A stretch of DNA of 64,000 nucleotides, taken from an uncultured Aurantimonas sp. (GTDB lineage: Bacteria > Pseudomonadota > Alphaproteobacteria > Rhizobiales > Rhizobiaceae). Of the stretch, positions 1 through 10,854 are shown piece by piece (position 1 is the first letter of the stretch; every line of letters begins with the position of its first letter). The stretch covers positions 186,001-250,000 of the forward strand of contig CANKZU010000001.1 of the NCBI GenBank assembly GCA_947488615.1, written 5' to 3'. Below the pieces are notes generated by a model. The model saw only the letters and a list, made by a program, of their open reading frames with translations, did not search any database and was not told where the DNA came from. Both the position numbers and the translations under genes were made by a program.

Positions 1-239
1 ACATAGAGCCCCGTCCGGTCTTCCCGGATCAGTGTCCAGGTCCCGACTGGGCGGGCGGGATCGTGCTGCCAGAGCATGCGAATGCCGGACGAGCCCCGCG
101 TCACCACGGATGCGGTGAAGGCGCCGGGCTCGATGATGTCACCCGCGAGGTCGGCGTCGCCGAAGATGGCGGCGTAGCCCCGCAAACGGCCGGAGGCGTC
201 GGGCCCGGCGAGTTCGATCAATGCCTGTTCGTAGGTCAT
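1..239 (-). CDS. HK97 family phage prohead protease (GTA gp4-like), cut by window start
   Basis: Reverse complement from the ATG at 239 reads MTYEQALIELAGPDASGRLRGYAAIFGDADLAGDIIEPGAFTASVV...; G(Y)AAIFG..D..GDII.PGAF is typical of prohead protease; stop of the upstream gene overlaps its ATG. Confidence 0.85.
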   Translation of the reverse strand, partial: MTYEQALIELAGPDASGRLRGYAAIFGDADLAGDIIEPGAFTASVVTRGSSGIRMLWQHDPARPVGTWTLIREDRTGLY

Positions 240-577
240 CGGTTCCTCCAGGGCGCCTTGTCCCGGACACTGAACAACCCCTCCGCGAAGCGCGCGAGAA
301 TGCCGAGCGCCCACCAGGCGCAAAGGCTGGCCGAGGCCGAACCCATCAGCACCAGCTCCATCGAGCTCAAGGTCTCGTCGAGTCCCAGATGCTCGGCCAG
401 CATCAGCCCGGCTGGTGGGCCGAAGACGACGCCGGTGACGATCCCTATGAGAAATCGCGACGCCGCCTCGCGCCGCCCGTGCGGCAACAGATAGGCGACC
501 GAGATGGCCGATCCCGCGACAGCGCCGGCGATCTTGGCGACCCACAGCGCCAGGGCCGACAGCGGCTCGGCGCTCAT
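236..577 (-). CDS. small GTA-cluster membrane-like protein (DUF6107-like)
   Basis: 113-aa ORF between portal and protease genes, hydrophobic segments, ATGA overlap with next gene. Confidence 0.7.
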   Translation of the reverse strand: MSAEPLSALALWVAKIAGAVAGSAISVAYLLPHGRREAASRFLIGIVTGVVFGPPAGLMLAEHLGLDETLSSMELVLMGSASASLCAWWALGILARFAEGLFSVRDKAPWRNR

Positions 578-735
578 CGTGGTCGCCTTGCGCTGACAGC
601 GCCGGGGCGGAGCTTCATATTGACAATCGCATGGGCTGGTTGCATCGTTCTGTCGTCCTGAAATCTTGTGGGCGAAACAAGCCCTTGGAGCGGAACCGAT
701 CGGTTGCCGCTCTTTTTTGGGCGGCGATTTGGGCG

Positions 736-1953
736 TTACTCCTCTGCCCCGTAGCCAACGGCGACGCGCTTTTCCGAACGCGACAGGAAGTCCGCCGCGC
801 CGACCCGCGCCCAGAGCGCCTCTCGTTCGGCGCTCAGGCCGTCCACCTGGTCGAGATCGACGCCGAGCCTAAGTTCGGGCGCCGCGAAATGCCCCCCGAG
901 CCAATCGCCGATCGCTCCGCTCAACCGGTTGATCAGGGGCAGCACGGTCAGCCGGAGGAAGGCGCGGTTCGCCTCGGCATAGTTCGCGTAGGTCAGATCG
1001 CCCGGTATGCCGAGCAGCATCGGCGGGACGCCGAAGGCCAGCGCGATGTCGCGCGCCGCGCCGTTGCGGGCTTCGATGAAGTCCATGTCCTTCGGCGACA
1101 GCGCCATCGCCTTCCAGTCCAGCCCGCCTTCGAGCAGCATCGGACGCCCGGCGCGCGCCGATCCGGCATAGCCGCTTTCGAGCTCCACCTTGAGGCGGTC
1201 GAATTGCTCCGGCGCGAGATTGCCGCCGTCGGCCGGCTGGTAGACCAGCGCCCCGGACGGGCGCGCGGAATTATCCAGCAGCGCCTTGTTCCAGCGCGAT
1301 GCCGCATTGTGCAGGTCGAGCGCTGTCTGCGCTGCCGCGAGTGGCGAATAGCCGGCCATCTCCGCCAAGGGATGGAACAGACGCACATGCAGGAGCGCGC
1401 TTGGCTTGCCGTCGCTGCCTTCGACAGCGATGCGGCGGACCGAATGGCCAGCCCTGTACTCGTAGCCGTCCGGCCATCCGTCGCGTCCTTCGATGATCCG
1501 GATCCGATCCGGACGCAGCGAATACAGCGCTTTGATCTCGCTTTCGAAGTTTGCCACCTCGAGATAGGCGTTGCCTGACAAGAGCAGATGTCCACACAAC
1601 GTCTCGACGAGGCTCGGCCCATCCGTCGCGCTGTTCGGCCGGCGCATCAGATCGAGGATCGGATGCCGGACGACCTCATTCGGGCCGTCGTAAAGAACAA
1701 AGGGGATGGCCGCCGCGGTCTCCGCGATCAGTCGCACCGAACGGTAGACGATCGGGTTTTGCATGAAACCGAGCCGCGCCAGCGCCTCATAGGACCGCTC
1801 GCTCCAGGCGCCGGGATCGCCCGCTCCCGAGAACACCAGCGTGCCGCCGGCATAGCCCGCGCCCTTGCTTTCTCGTCCCGCGGCATTCGCACCAACGGGC
1901 GCGCGCGTCTGCGCGCCGCCGAGCCAGCCGGCGATCGTCGTCATCAGTCCCAT
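736..1953 (-). CDS. phage portal protein (GTA gp3-like)
   Basis: MGLMTTIAGWLGG...; NPIVYRSVRLIAETAAAIPF, FGVPPMLLGIPGDLTYANYAEANRAFL portal signatures; start chosen at 1953. Confidence 0.9.
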   Translation of the reverse strand: MGLMTTIAGWLGGAQTRAPVGANAAGRESKGAGYAGGTLVFSGAGDPGAWSERSYEALARLGFMQNPIVYRSVRLIAETAAAIPFVLYDGPNEVVRHPILDLMRRPNSATDGPSLVETLCGHLLLSGNAYLEVANFESEIKALYSLRPDRIRIIEGRDGWPDGYEYRAGHSVRRIAVEGSDGKPSALLHVRLFHPLAEMAGYSPLAAAQTALDLHNAASRWNKALLDNSARPSGALVYQPADGGNLAPEQFDRLKVELESGYAGSARAGRPMLLEGGLDWKAMALSPKDMDFIEARNGAARDIALAFGVPPMLLGIPGDLTYANYAEANRAFLRLTVLPLINRLSGAIGDWLGGHFAAPELRLGVDLDQVDGLSAEREALWARVGAADFLSRSEKRVAVGYGAEE

Positions 1954-1991
1954 CGATGTCTCCAGATTGTCGTCTTCGGCGGCCGTTCGGT

Positions 1992-3353
1992 TCAGAACCC
2001 ACGCACTCGGGGTTCCCGCGTCGGCCCCATCAGGGCCGTCACGGCCCAAACCAGCGCGTCGAGCCGGTCGGGCGAACGGCCGCCCGTCAGCCCATCCGGG
2101 CCGAAATCCGCCATTTCATCCTCGAGCTCGGGAAACCGTCCCGCATGGCGCACGCGGCCCTGTTCGTAAAGCGCCGCCACCGGCTCGGCCCGCACCCATT
2201 TGCCGCGGCTTGCCCGCACGGCCCGGAACGGCACATGCGGTGCACAGGTCCGGATCACCGCCTCGACCATGTCGCCGCCCTGATTGACCTCGGCGATGAT
2301 CCTGTCGGCCGCCAGCCGCTCGTAGAGCGCCACCGCGGCCCCTGCCCACTCATGCGGCTTGACCCCTTGGCGCGAGGCATCCGCAAGCACATAGACGATG
2401 CCGTCGGCGGCACAGCCGGCCGCCATGATGCCGCATGCATCGGAGCGTGCCGTCGCCGTCGCCGGCGGATCGATCGCCACCACGATGCGCCGCAAATCCG
2501 GCGCGGCCCTGACGCGGGCGCGCTCGATCGCTTGCAGATCGAACAGCGCGTCCTCCCGCGCTTCGATCATCAGACCTTCCAGTTCCTGCCGCCCGAGCCG
2601 GGAGCCGCCATAGCGGGTCTCCATCGCGGCCAGAAAGCCAGGCGCGAGATTGCGGGCGTTCTCAGCCGTTCGCATGTGGCTCGTCACCGTCGCCGGATCG
2701 GTGATCAGCCGCTTCAAAAGCGGGATCGGCCGCGGTGTCGTCGTAAACAGCGCCCGGGGCTGCTCGCCAAGGCGCAGTCCGAACTGCAAATTGTCGAAGC
2801 ACGCCTCGCCATGGACCCATTTGGCGAACTCGTCGCCCCAGGCCGCATCGAATTGGTAGCCGCGCAGCGCGTCCGGGTCCTCGGAAGAAAAGATCTGCGC
2901 GACCGCGCCGTTCGCGAAGACCACCCGGCGACGGCTCACCTCGAAAACTGGTCGCGGACCTGTCGAGACGGCCATCAGGCCGCTTTCGCCGTCGACCATC
3001 ACCTCGCGCGCATCGCCGAGCGTCTCGGCGATCAGTGCGATCCTGCCGTGCGGCCGGGTGGCGAATAGCCCATTGCCCGCCGCCATTGCTTGCACCCATT
3101 CCGCGCCGGCCCGGGTCTTGCCCGATCCCCGACCGCCGATCAGCAGCCATTGTCGCCATGCGCCGGGCGGCGGCAATTGGGCTGGCCTTGCATAGGACGG
3201 CCACACCGGCATCGCGGCCCGAAGCGCGGATGCCGGAGTTTGCTCAAGGGTATCGCCTGTCCGATGCCAGAATTCGGGGTCCGATAGGTGATGGTCGTCC
3301 TCTTCCGCACCATCCGCCACCGCCTCCCCTTCACGCTCCGCAGCGTCCGTCAT
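1992..3353 (-). CDS. terminase large subunit / DNA-packaging protein (GTA gp2-like)
   Basis: Walker A-like LLIGGRGSGKTRAGAEWV, YQFDAAWGDEFAKW, downstream nuclease-like region. Confidence 0.92.
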   Translation of the reverse strand: MTDAAEREGEAVADGAEEDDHHLSDPEFWHRTGDTLEQTPASALRAAMPVWPSYARPAQLPPPGAWRQWLLIGGRGSGKTRAGAEWVQAMAAGNGLFATRPHGRIALIAETLGDAREVMVDGESGLMAVSTGPRPVFEVSRRRVVFANGAVAQIFSSEDPDALRGYQFDAAWGDEFAKWVHGEACFDNLQFGLRLGEQPRALFTTTPRPIPLLKRLITDPATVTSHMRTAENARNLAPGFLAAMETRYGGSRLGRQELEGLMIEAREDALFDLQAIERARVRAAPDLRRIVVAIDPPATATARSDACGIMAAGCAADGIVYVLADASRQGVKPHEWAGAAVALYERLAADRIIAEVNQGGDMVEAVIRTCAPHVPFRAVRASRGKWVRAEPVAALYEQGRVRHAGRFPELEDEMADFGPDGLTGGRSPDRLDALVWAVTALMGPTREPRVRGF

Positions 3354-3835
3354 CAGGACCCTGCCGGCACGCCGGCCGGTTCATCGGCGTCCCGCTTCAT
3401 TGATGTCGGGGCCGTCCCGTCGCTCGGCGGGGTCGCGGCGTCGCCGGCGAACGCGCCCGTAGCGGTGTCGAACAGCGCCGGTCCAGCCCGCCGTCGCGCA
3501 TCGAGGTTGCGCAGCCGGTTCAACAACTCCTCACGAAGCCGCGCCGTCTCGGCCCCGTCCTCATCACCGCCCTGGGCGGCGAGCATTTCGAGTCGCCGCA
3601 ATTCCAGAAGCTTTTCCAATGTGCGGGTCATTTGGACCAGCAGATCGATGCGTTCCTTGGCCGCCGCAAATTCCCGCGTCCTGTCCGTCCCGACGCCGGC
3701 AGCACCCTTTGGTCGCCCAACCGCGGTCTGGCCGAGCGCCTCCTTTACCGGTTTATATTCCTTTATCGCGATTTCGAAGATGTCGATCTCGCGCGTCAGC
3801 AGAGCCAGCAACCGATCCGATGGCAGCTTCACCAT
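3353..3835 (-). CDS. putative GTA small terminase-like protein
   Basis: Immediately upstream of TerL with overlapping stop/start; MVKLPSDRLLALLTREIDIFEIAIKEYKPVKEALGQ; position and size. Confidence 0.55.
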   Translation of the reverse strand: MVKLPSDRLLALLTREIDIFEIAIKEYKPVKEALGQTAVGRPKGAAGVGTDRTREFAAAKERIDLLVQMTRTLEKLLELRRLEMLAAQGGDEDGAETARLREELLNRLRNLDARRRAGPALFDTATGAFAGDAATPPSDGTAPTSMKRDADEPAGVPAGS

Positions 3836-4008
3836 GTGTCGCCTCACCCTCATCTACCACGAATATTCGCTGGAAAAGCGAGAATACGCCACAGAAAAGG
3901 CGGCTGAGGTGAAGACCCCGCCGCCCGCAATTTCTCGACTGTATGTGAAAGCTAACAAAGCACCGTGACGGTGTCAAGGAATATTTTCATATTTCTGATC
4001 GAACCCGA

Positions 4009-4521
4009 TCAAGCCGCATCGTCCATCGGGTTCGTCCCGGGCCATTCCGCCACGTGCTCTTCGTAGTCCTCCATCTCCATCCCGACTTCGCTGACCGTGC
4101 GGTCGCGCACCGATATGCCCGCTTCATGCACGGTCTCCCGATCGCCGGATACCAGGTGGTGCCACCAGTAGAGATCGCGCCCCTCGCCCACCAGGCGATA
4201 GGCGCACGTCGGAGGCAGCCAGGTCAGCTCGCGCACTTTTGCCGCATCGAGCGCGACGCAATCCGGCACGGTGGCTTGCCGATTCTCATAATCGCGGCAC
4301 CGGCATGCGTGGCCGTCGAGCAGCTGACAACTCACATTCGTCCACGCGATCTCACCGGTATCCCAGTCTTCCAGCTTGTTCAGGCAGCAGCGTCCACAGC
4401 CGTCGCACAGCGATTCCCACTCCTGCGAACTCATCGCCTCGAGCGGTTTCTCACGCCAAAAAGGCTTGTTGCCGAAATCACGCATGGGCGAAATGTCTGA
4501 CCTTTCTCGCGACTTTTTCAT
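4009..4521 (-). CDS. YcgN family cysteine cluster protein (UPF0260)
   Basis: [19 protein letters not shown]-rich cluster, [28 protein letters not shown]. Confidence 0.93.
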   Translation of the reverse strand: MKKSRERSDISPMRDFGNKPFWREKPLEAMSSQEWESLCDGCGRCCLNKLEDWDTGEIAWTNVSCQLLDGHACRCRDYENRQATVPDCVALDAAKVRELTWLPPTCAYRLVGEGRDLYWWHHLVSGDRETVHEAGISVRDRTVSEVGMEMEDYEEHVAEWPGTNPMDDAA

Positions 4522-4641
4522 GTGGTCTAGGTATATGGGAACGACAGGGTTTTCTAAAGGGACGTTGGTAACCGGGGGCTCGCGGGCGGCACGCTTTGGC
4601 GCCGCTGCGACGGACCGCTGCCCCCCGACGACAGTGACAGG

Positions 4642-6801
4642 TTGAAGTTGCAGAACTCCTCGAAAAAAACTCTCCGGCGCCGGCAGCCGTCACGGTTGAT
4701 CGAGATCGATGCCTGGATCGACTCGAGCCTGTGGCGGTTTTTCCGCGCGTTCGCCGCGTGGTGGGAAAACATCACCATTGTCTCACGCAAGTTCCGGGCG
4801 CGCGGTTTCAACCGGTTCGTCTTCGAAGTCGCCGGGGAAGGCATGACTCTGGGCCTGGCGGGATTCGTCCTGCTCTTGGCGCTCGCGCAACCGGCAATGA
4901 AGGTCACGGCCAAGGGACTGCCGCAGGAAACCGACTTCTCGGTCCTGTTCCTTGACCGCCATGGCGATGAGATCGGGCGACGCGGCGTGCTCAGGTCGGC
5001 TGCGGTGCCGATCGATGAATTGCCCGACGCGTTCGTCAAGGCAGTGCTGGCGACCGAAGATCGGCGATTCTTCGAGCATTGGGGGATCGATCTGTTCGGT
5101 CTCATGCGCGCGATGTCCGAAAACGCTCGCGCCGGAGGCGTCGTGCAGGGCGGCTCCACCCTGACCCAGCAGCTCGCCAAGAACCTGTTCCTGTCGAATG
5201 AGCGGACCCTCGATCGCAAGATCAAGGAGGCGTTCATCTCCCTCTGGCTGGAAGCCAATCTGACCAAACGGGAAATTCTCGCGATGTATCTCGACCGCGC
5301 CTATATGGGCGGCGGCAGCTTCGGGGCCGCCGCAGCAGCCGAGTTCTATTTCGATAAGAACATTCGCGACGTCTCGATGGCGGAGGCCGCGATGCTTGCG
5401 GGTCTCTTCAAGGCTCCCGCCAAATACGCTCCTCACATCAATTTGCCCGCGGCCCGCGCCCGTGCGAACGAGGTTCTGACCAATATGGTCCAGGCCAGTT
5501 TCGTCACTGAGGGTCAGGTCGTGGCCGCTCGTCGGCAACCGGCCATCTCCGTTGACCGTTCGGTGACGCAGTCGCCCGACTACTTCCTCGATTATGCCTT
5601 CGAGGAGGTCCAGCAGATCGCTCGCGACAGCGGCCTGAAGCAGCGCAATTTCGTCGCCCGCGCCACGATCGACCTGCGGCTTCAGCAGCTCGCGGATGAG
5701 GCGGTCGAATACCATCTACGGCAGTTCGGCACAAAATACGCCGTTGATGAAGCCGCGATGGTAGTGCTTGGCGACGATGGCGGCGTGCGCGCCGTGGTCG
5801 GCGGAAGGGACTACGGCATCTCGCAGTTCAACCGCGCCACGAGGGCGCTGCGGCAGCCGGGTTCCTCGTTCAAGGTCTTCATCTATGCCGCGGCGATGCA
5901 GGCCGGAATGAAGCCGGGCGACACCATCGTCGACAGCCCCGTCACCATCGGCAATTGGTCGCCGCAGAATTACGGCCGATCGTTTGCCGGCAGGGTGACG
6001 CTAGCCAATGCCCTGGCCCGCTCTTTGAACGTACCGGCCGTCAAGCTCAGCCAGCAAGTCGGCATGGACACTGTGACCGCGACGGCGAAGGCGATGGGCG
6101 TTGAATCTCCTCTGCGCGGCGACAAGACGATGGCGCTCGGGACGAGCGAAGTGACGGTCCTCGACCAGGCCACGGCCTATGGGGTTTTCGTCAATGGCGG
6201 CATGGAGACCCGGCGGCACGCGATCACGCAGCTAACGGATGCGTCCGGCAAGACGCTTTGGGACGTCCGCAATGATCTGCCGCCGCCCCGCCGTGTCCTC
6301 AGCGAGGAAGCAACCAAGTCGATGAACGAAATGCTGGTCGGCGTCACCGAGCGCGGCACTGCAAGGCGGGCGCAGCTTTCGATGACCCGTGTCGGCGGCA
6401 AGACGGGCACGACGCAGAGCTATCGGGACGGCTGGTTCGTCGGTTACACCGGCAATTTCAGCGCTGCCGTCTGGTTCGGAAACGATAGCTTCAAGCCGAC
6501 CAACAATTTGACGGGGGGTTCGCTACCGGCAATGACCTGGCAGCGCTTCATGGAGACGGCACATCAGAATATCGAATTGAAGCCGATCCCGTTCATCGAC
6601 AACCCGTTCCCGGAAGAGAAACGCGAGGTTGCCGCAGCCGATGGCGATACGCCGACGGCCCGCGGCCCCCAAACGCTCAGGAAAGCTGCGGAGGATGTTC
6701 TGGCCGACATAGCCGAGCGGCTCGAAACCTTGCCGCCGCTTGAGCCAGAGCAACTGGCAGCGGCGCGATCGGCGGCCGATGCGGCGCCGGCGCAGCAGTA
6801 A
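4642..6801 (+). CDS. PBP1A family penicillin-binding protein (transglycosylase/transpeptidase)
   Basis: [54 protein letters not shown]; start possibly TTG. Confidence 0.93.
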   Translation: MKLQNSSKKTLRRRQPSRLIEIDAWIDSSLWRFFRAFAAWWENITIVSRKFRARGFNRFVFEVAGEGMTLGLAGFVLLLALAQPAMKVTAKGLPQETDFSVLFLDRHGDEIGRRGVLRSAAVPIDELPDAFVKAVLATEDRRFFEHWGIDLFGLMRAMSENARAGGVVQGGSTLTQQLAKNLFLSNERTLDRKIKEAFISLWLEANLTKREILAMYLDRAYMGGGSFGAAAAAEFYFDKNIRDVSMAEAAMLAGLFKAPAKYAPHINLPAARARANEVLTNMVQASFVTEGQVVAARRQPAISVDRSVTQSPDYFLDYAFEEVQQIARDSGLKQRNFVARATIDLRLQQLADEAVEYHLRQFGTKYAVDEAAMVVLGDDGGVRAVVGGRDYGISQFNRATRALRQPGSSFKVFIYAAAMQAGMKPGDTIVDSPVTIGNWSPQNYGRSFAGRVTLANALARSLNVPAVKLSQQVGMDTVTATAKAMGVESPLRGDKTMALGTSEVTVLDQATAYGVFVNGGMETRRHAITQLTDASGKTLWDVRNDLPPPRRVLSEEATKSMNEMLVGVTERGTARRAQLSMTRVGGKTGTTQSYRDGWFVGYTGNFSAAVWFGNDSFKPTNNLTGGSLPAMTWQRFMETAHQNIELKPIPFIDNPFPEEKREVAAADGDTPTARGPQTLRKAAEDVLADIAERLETLPPLEPEQLAAARSAADAAPAQQ

Positions 6802-6819
6802 GCCTCCCGTAGCCTCAGA

Positions 6820-6935
6820 CCTCGCGCGGAATGAGGAAACGTGGGAACCGGTATTCCGCCCGCATTCCGCGCTCACTGACTGGAACCGATCACTTTCATG
6901 AAATCGGATCGGCTTGATCCTATTTCATCGTGATC
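6820..6935. repeat. dispersed intergenic repeat copy R1 (about 116 bp)
   Basis: Strong similarity by eye to 13602..13718; contains palindrome ATGAAATCGGATC-GGCTT-GATCCTATTTCAT at 6898..6928. Confidence 0.85.
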
Positions 6936-6957
6936 TATCGGACCGGATAATCGGCTT

Positions 6958-7542
6958 ATGCGTTACACCCTTCTCGTCCTGATTGCCCTAGCTATCGCGC
7001 TCGGCCTCGGTGGCTGGTCCGCGAACTGGGCGCTGGACGAATCGGCGGAGATCGGTACCGTCACGGTAGGCCCTTGGGCGGCTAATCCATTTGCGGGCTC
7101 CCCCGAAGCCGACCCCTATTCAAAGGCCCGTTTGGCACGGGTGGGCAATCTGACGCTTGGCATTGGCGAAGGCATCTTGTTCACCGCCGACAGCGACAGT
7201 GCGGATCGGCCGCTGCGCCGCCAATGCCAATATAGGATTGCCGGACAAACTCCGCCCACCCGGATCTGGACACTCTCCCCGTATACGCCGGAAGGCCGGC
7301 TGATCCAGCCCGGCGCCGGCAGGGCCGGATGGCTTACCTCGCACAATCTGATGCGGGCCGAGGATAATTCCTTCGTGGTCGCGATCGGCCCTGTGGCAAG
7401 AGCCGGTAACTGGCTGGCCACGTCTGGCCAAGGGCCACTCGTCCTCGCGCTGGCACTGTATGATACGCCCGCCAGCGCATCCAGTGGCGTCGACAGTCTT
7501 TCCTTGCCTGATATCGAATTGGAGACCTGCTTCGATGGGTAA
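6958..7542 (+). CDS. DUF1214 domain-containing protein
   Basis: SKARLARVGNLTLGIGEGILFTADSDSADRPLRRQCQYRIAGQTP; paired with DUF1254-like gene. Confidence 0.75.
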   Translation: MRYTLLVLIALAIALGLGGWSANWALDESAEIGTVTVGPWAANPFAGSPEADPYSKARLARVGNLTLGIGEGILFTADSDSADRPLRRQCQYRIAGQTPPTRIWTLSPYTPEGRLIQPGAGRAGWLTSHNLMRAEDNSFVVAIGPVARAGNWLATSGQGPLVLALALYDTPASASSGVDSLSLPDIELETCFDG

Positions 7543-8158
7543 GCTGCTTCTTGCCGTCGCGATCGGCCTGGTGGGCGCCGTCATCGTTCACATTGCCGTG
7601 ATTTTCGCCATGCCGCGGGTCGCCGGAAACAATGCATGGGCACGCTTCTCCAACCTTGGTCAAATATACGATATCGTCAGCGTCGAGCCGTTGCGCAGCG
7701 CCGGATCGGACGCGATCGCGCCCGCGCTGGGGTCCGACCGGCAGGATTTCGCCTTTGTCGATCCCGCATTCGTCACCGCGAGCTGCCGCTTCTCGGTCGC
7801 GAATGGGCCGGTTCGCATCCTTGCCAATTATGACGAGAGCCCCTTCTGGTCGGCCTCGATCTACGACAGGCGCGGCGACAATCTCTACAGCATCAACGAC
7901 CGGTCGGCCGTTGATGGCATGTTCAATCTTCTCGTTGGGAGCAAGGAACAGATCGTCGAGTTCAATGCCGACCTCGACACGGACACCGAGGAGACCACGA
8001 TCCCGGTGGAACTCGACCTGAGCGAAGGCTACATGACCATTCGCGTGTTGGTCGATGAGGAAAGCAAACGCCCTTCTGCCAGAGCCTTCGTCAATTCACT
8101 GCGATGCGAGCCAATCGAACCGGCGGTGGCGAGCCGTCCGGACAATCGCGACAGCTGA
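7535..8158 (+). CDS. DUF1254-like membrane-anchored protein
   Basis: MGKLLLAVAIGLVGAVIVHIAVIFAMPRV...; overlaps the end of the upstream gene; conserved partner of DUF1214 genes. Confidence 0.7.
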   Translation: MGKLLLAVAIGLVGAVIVHIAVIFAMPRVAGNNAWARFSNLGQIYDIVSVEPLRSAGSDAIAPALGSDRQDFAFVDPAFVTASCRFSVANGPVRILANYDESPFWSASIYDRRGDNLYSINDRSAVDGMFNLLVGSKEQIVEFNADLDTDTEETTIPVELDLSEGYMTIRVLVDEESKRPSARAFVNSLRCEPIEPAVASRPDNRDS

Positions 8159-8542
8159 GCCCGACGGTTTTGACCAACCGCCCTCCTGAAACGATCGTTA
8201 TGACGATCGCTTTCTATCTCGGTCGCGTGGCGTGCCGGTCGAAGCGGTGTCTCGCCCCGTCGAGCGATTCACGACGAATACAGGGCAAGAGGACGATCTC
8301 GCCCTTCGATTCATGCGAGCGGATTGCGTTCCGCCGGCCTGCCGGGGCCGGGCTACGGGGCACAAATTTCAGAACGACTGTCACGGTCCGCTTCCCTTCC
8401 GGCTGGCCGACTTCATCGGCACCGGCGCGTTGCTCGCCGGCCTCCTTGCAAGAGCAGACCTCAGGAGGGTTAACAGCTTGCTAAGAAATCTTGCGTAATT
8501 CTTCGCGGCGAGGAAACCATTGATCAACCATCCAGGAGTCCC

Positions 8543-9601
8543 ATGAAGGACGTCGTGCCGAGCATTTTTCGAATGCTCGAAAAGCAGGCCGGCCAAGGCG
8601 GTTTCGACACGATCGTGACTGCCGCCGTCACCAGCTTCGCCGCCCATCGTAATCCGAGCGAGCGGCAGGCGCACGAATTCGGTCGGCTTGTCGCCCCGGC
8701 CTGGGGCAAGATCGGCACCAAGACACAACGGGCGCTCGCGGCGGCACTCTCCCAGTCCCCGCGGGTACCGCGAACCATCGTCGAAAAACTCCTCGCCGCC
8801 CCGATCGACACCGCGGCGCCATTCCTGCTTGCGAGCCCCTGCCTGACTGCCGACGATATCGAGACGCTCGCCAACCGGTCGAGCCCGAAGCTGCAACGAA
8901 TCCTGGACCGGCGGCGAGCGGCCGAGCAAGCAACGCTCCAACAGCTCGCCGAGGCGAGTATTCCGGCCGCAGTGCCTGCTCACTCAACGGCGCCCGCGGG
9001 CGCGACCAAAGAAGCAGCGAATGTCGTCACATCCGACATGAACAGCGCGGCCAGGTCACACACGGACGAACCATCGAACGCCAGCGCGGCACGCGCCACC
9101 CTGCTTCGCCTGGCTGAACCCGGAAAGCATCTGGCCAAGCCTGAGGCCAGCGCACCGACAACGGTCGTCGGCATCGTCGAAATGGCTCGGGCTGGATGCA
9201 CGAATTTGGCCTATGATGGCCTCGCGCTCATGCTGAAGGTCCCGGATTCTCGCATGCGGGAGACGATCGACGATCCGACCGGCGAGATCCTCGCGGCGGC
9301 GCTGAAGGCGATCGGCGTGGGGCCGGCCGACGCCTTGACGATCATCATGCTGCTGAAACCGCGGGTCGGCCTGGACATCGCGGCCTTCACCGCGATGAAG
9401 TCCGCCTATCGCGACCTGGACGTCAACGAGTGTCGCGGCCGCTTCGAGCTTTCCTCCGCGCCCCCCGCACGCAAGCCGGCCATCCACCAACGCCAGTACG
9501 CGGATCTTGAACCGAGAATCGAAGCGTCGGCCCCTCGCCCGGCCTTCGGCCGCCGTCGCGCGCTGCCGAGGCAAAACGAACAATTCAGCGCCAAACGCTG
9601 A
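8543..9601 (+). CDS. DUF2336 domain-containing protein
   Basis: ALSQSPRVPRTIVEKLLAAPIDTAAPFLLASPCLTADDIETL repeat-like helices typical of DUF2336. Confidence 0.8.
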   Translation: MKDVVPSIFRMLEKQAGQGGFDTIVTAAVTSFAAHRNPSERQAHEFGRLVAPAWGKIGTKTQRALAAALSQSPRVPRTIVEKLLAAPIDTAAPFLLASPCLTADDIETLANRSSPKLQRILDRRRAAEQATLQQLAEASIPAAVPAHSTAPAGATKEAANVVTSDMNSAARSHTDEPSNASAARATLLRLAEPGKHLAKPEASAPTTVVGIVEMARAGCTNLAYDGLALMLKVPDSRMRETIDDPTGEILAAALKAIGVGPADALTIIMLLKPRVGLDIAAFTAMKSAYRDLDVNECRGRFELSSAPPARKPAIHQRQYADLEPRIEASAPRPAFGRRRALPRQNEQFSAKR

Positions 9602-9695
9602 CGCTTCACGGCTGCAAGAATGGCTGACGATCTCCCGGCGGCTGTTCCGCGCAGGTCAATTCGCTGGCAGCGACAGACCGGCCCGTCGATACAGA

Positions 9696-10028
9696 TCAGC
9701 CCTCGACGATCTGGAGAAAGGTCGGCGCGTCGTCCGTTTCGATTTCGACCACCCAGAAGTCCGGGTCGAACCTGGCCTCACGCGCGAAGCGCGCGTCAAG
9801 CGCGGCCTCGTCATCTATCGGTTCCGGCATGAATTGCCGCATGCCGCTGTCGTCGCTGAGGCTTTGAACAGCCGGCCCGAAGAGCTGGATTTCCCCGGCG
9901 CGGTTCCGCGTCACCACGAAGATCGCGCCGGCCGCATCGGCCCCTTTGCGGGCCACAACGGCAAATTCACCCGCGGAGAACAGGCGGCGGACGAGTTGCG
10001 CCACAAAGAGTTCGCTGGTTATGCGCAT
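9696..10028 (-). CDS. DUF1491 family protein
   Basis: MRITSELFVAQLVRRLFSAGEFAVVARKGADAAGAIFV. Confidence 0.8.
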   Translation of the reverse strand: MRITSELFVAQLVRRLFSAGEFAVVARKGADAAGAIFVVTRNRAGEIQLFGPAVQSLSDDSGMRQFMPEPIDDEAALDARFAREARFDPDFWVVEIETDDAPTFLQIVEG

Positions 10029-10044
10029 CGCTACGGCACCGACC

Positions 10045-10854
10045 TCAATCGACTGCGCCAATTTCGATCAGACGCTCGAGAATCCGTGCATCCGGCGAAC
10101 CGGTGACCTCCAGCCCCTCCAGAGCCTCGAAGGTGCGGATGGCAGCCCGGGTCCGCTCACCGGGGATGCCGTCAGACGAGAGTTCGGCGACCTGCGCCGC
10201 CGTCAGGCCAGCCTGGATACGGCGCACGAGTTCGTCCTGGGCGAGCGCGGCGAGGCCGGATTCAGCCAGTCCCTCGGGAATTTCTGCTGAATCGTTGGCC
10301 ATGCCGGGGCTGCCGCCCATCCGCTCGTCGAGGCTGGCGAATTCGTCCGGTCGTCGCGAGGGGTTGGGCGCCTCCGCCGAAGCCTGCCTGATCTGCGCGA
10401 TCAGCAGCGGCGTTGCCGCGCCGTCGGTTGTCAGCCCATGCGTCTTTTGAAAGTCGCGGATCGCCGCTTCCGTCGCCGGACCCGGCTTCCCATCGACCTG
10501 CGCGCGGTAATGGCCGATTGCCGCAAGTCCCGCCTGAACTTCCCGAACAAGCGGAACCGGCATCAATCCTTGCGTGTTCGTCAGACGCGGGCGCTCGATA
10601 CCCTCGCCACCGCCCCGCGTGGCCAGGATCGGGCTGGGGTGCGGTCCGGCCTGGCCATAGATCGCATTACCGGCCATTCCGACGAACAACACGCCGAAGG
10701 CCGTCAGCCCGGCAGAAAGCGCCGGACGCCGCCAGACGCCGGCCGCAGTCGCCGTGACGCCTCGTTTTCCGAACGCCAGAACTCGACCGCCGAAGCTAGG
10801 CCGTGCGCCGCGTCGCGGGGTTTTTCGGTTGGGTTGTCGTTTTTGTACGGGCAT
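10045..10854 (-). CDS. peptidoglycan-binding domain protein
   Basis: Two PG_binding_1-like repeats: VQAGLAAIGHYRAQVDGKPGPATEAAIRDFQ and IQAGLTAAQVAELSSDGIPGERTRAAIRTFE. Confidence 0.85.
   Translation of the reverse strand: MPVQKRQPNRKTPRRGARPSFGGRVLAFGKRGVTATAAGVWRRPALSAGLTAFGVLFVGMAGNAIYGQAGPHPSPILATRGGGEGIERPRLTNTQGLMPVPLVREVQAGLAAIGHYRAQVDGKPGPATEAAIRDFQKTHGLTTDGAATPLLIAQIRQASAEAPNPSRRPDEFASLDERMGGSPGMANDSAEIPEGLAESGLAALAQDELVRRIQAGLTAAQVAELSSDGIPGERTRAAIRTFEALEGLEVTGSPDARILERLIEIGAVD

Noticed and set aside
8188-8214. GAAACGATCGTTATGACGATCGCTTTC dyad after the DUF1254-like gene
   Set aside because: Could be a weak terminator or REP, but CGATCG is frequent in this genome and no other evidence supports a function.
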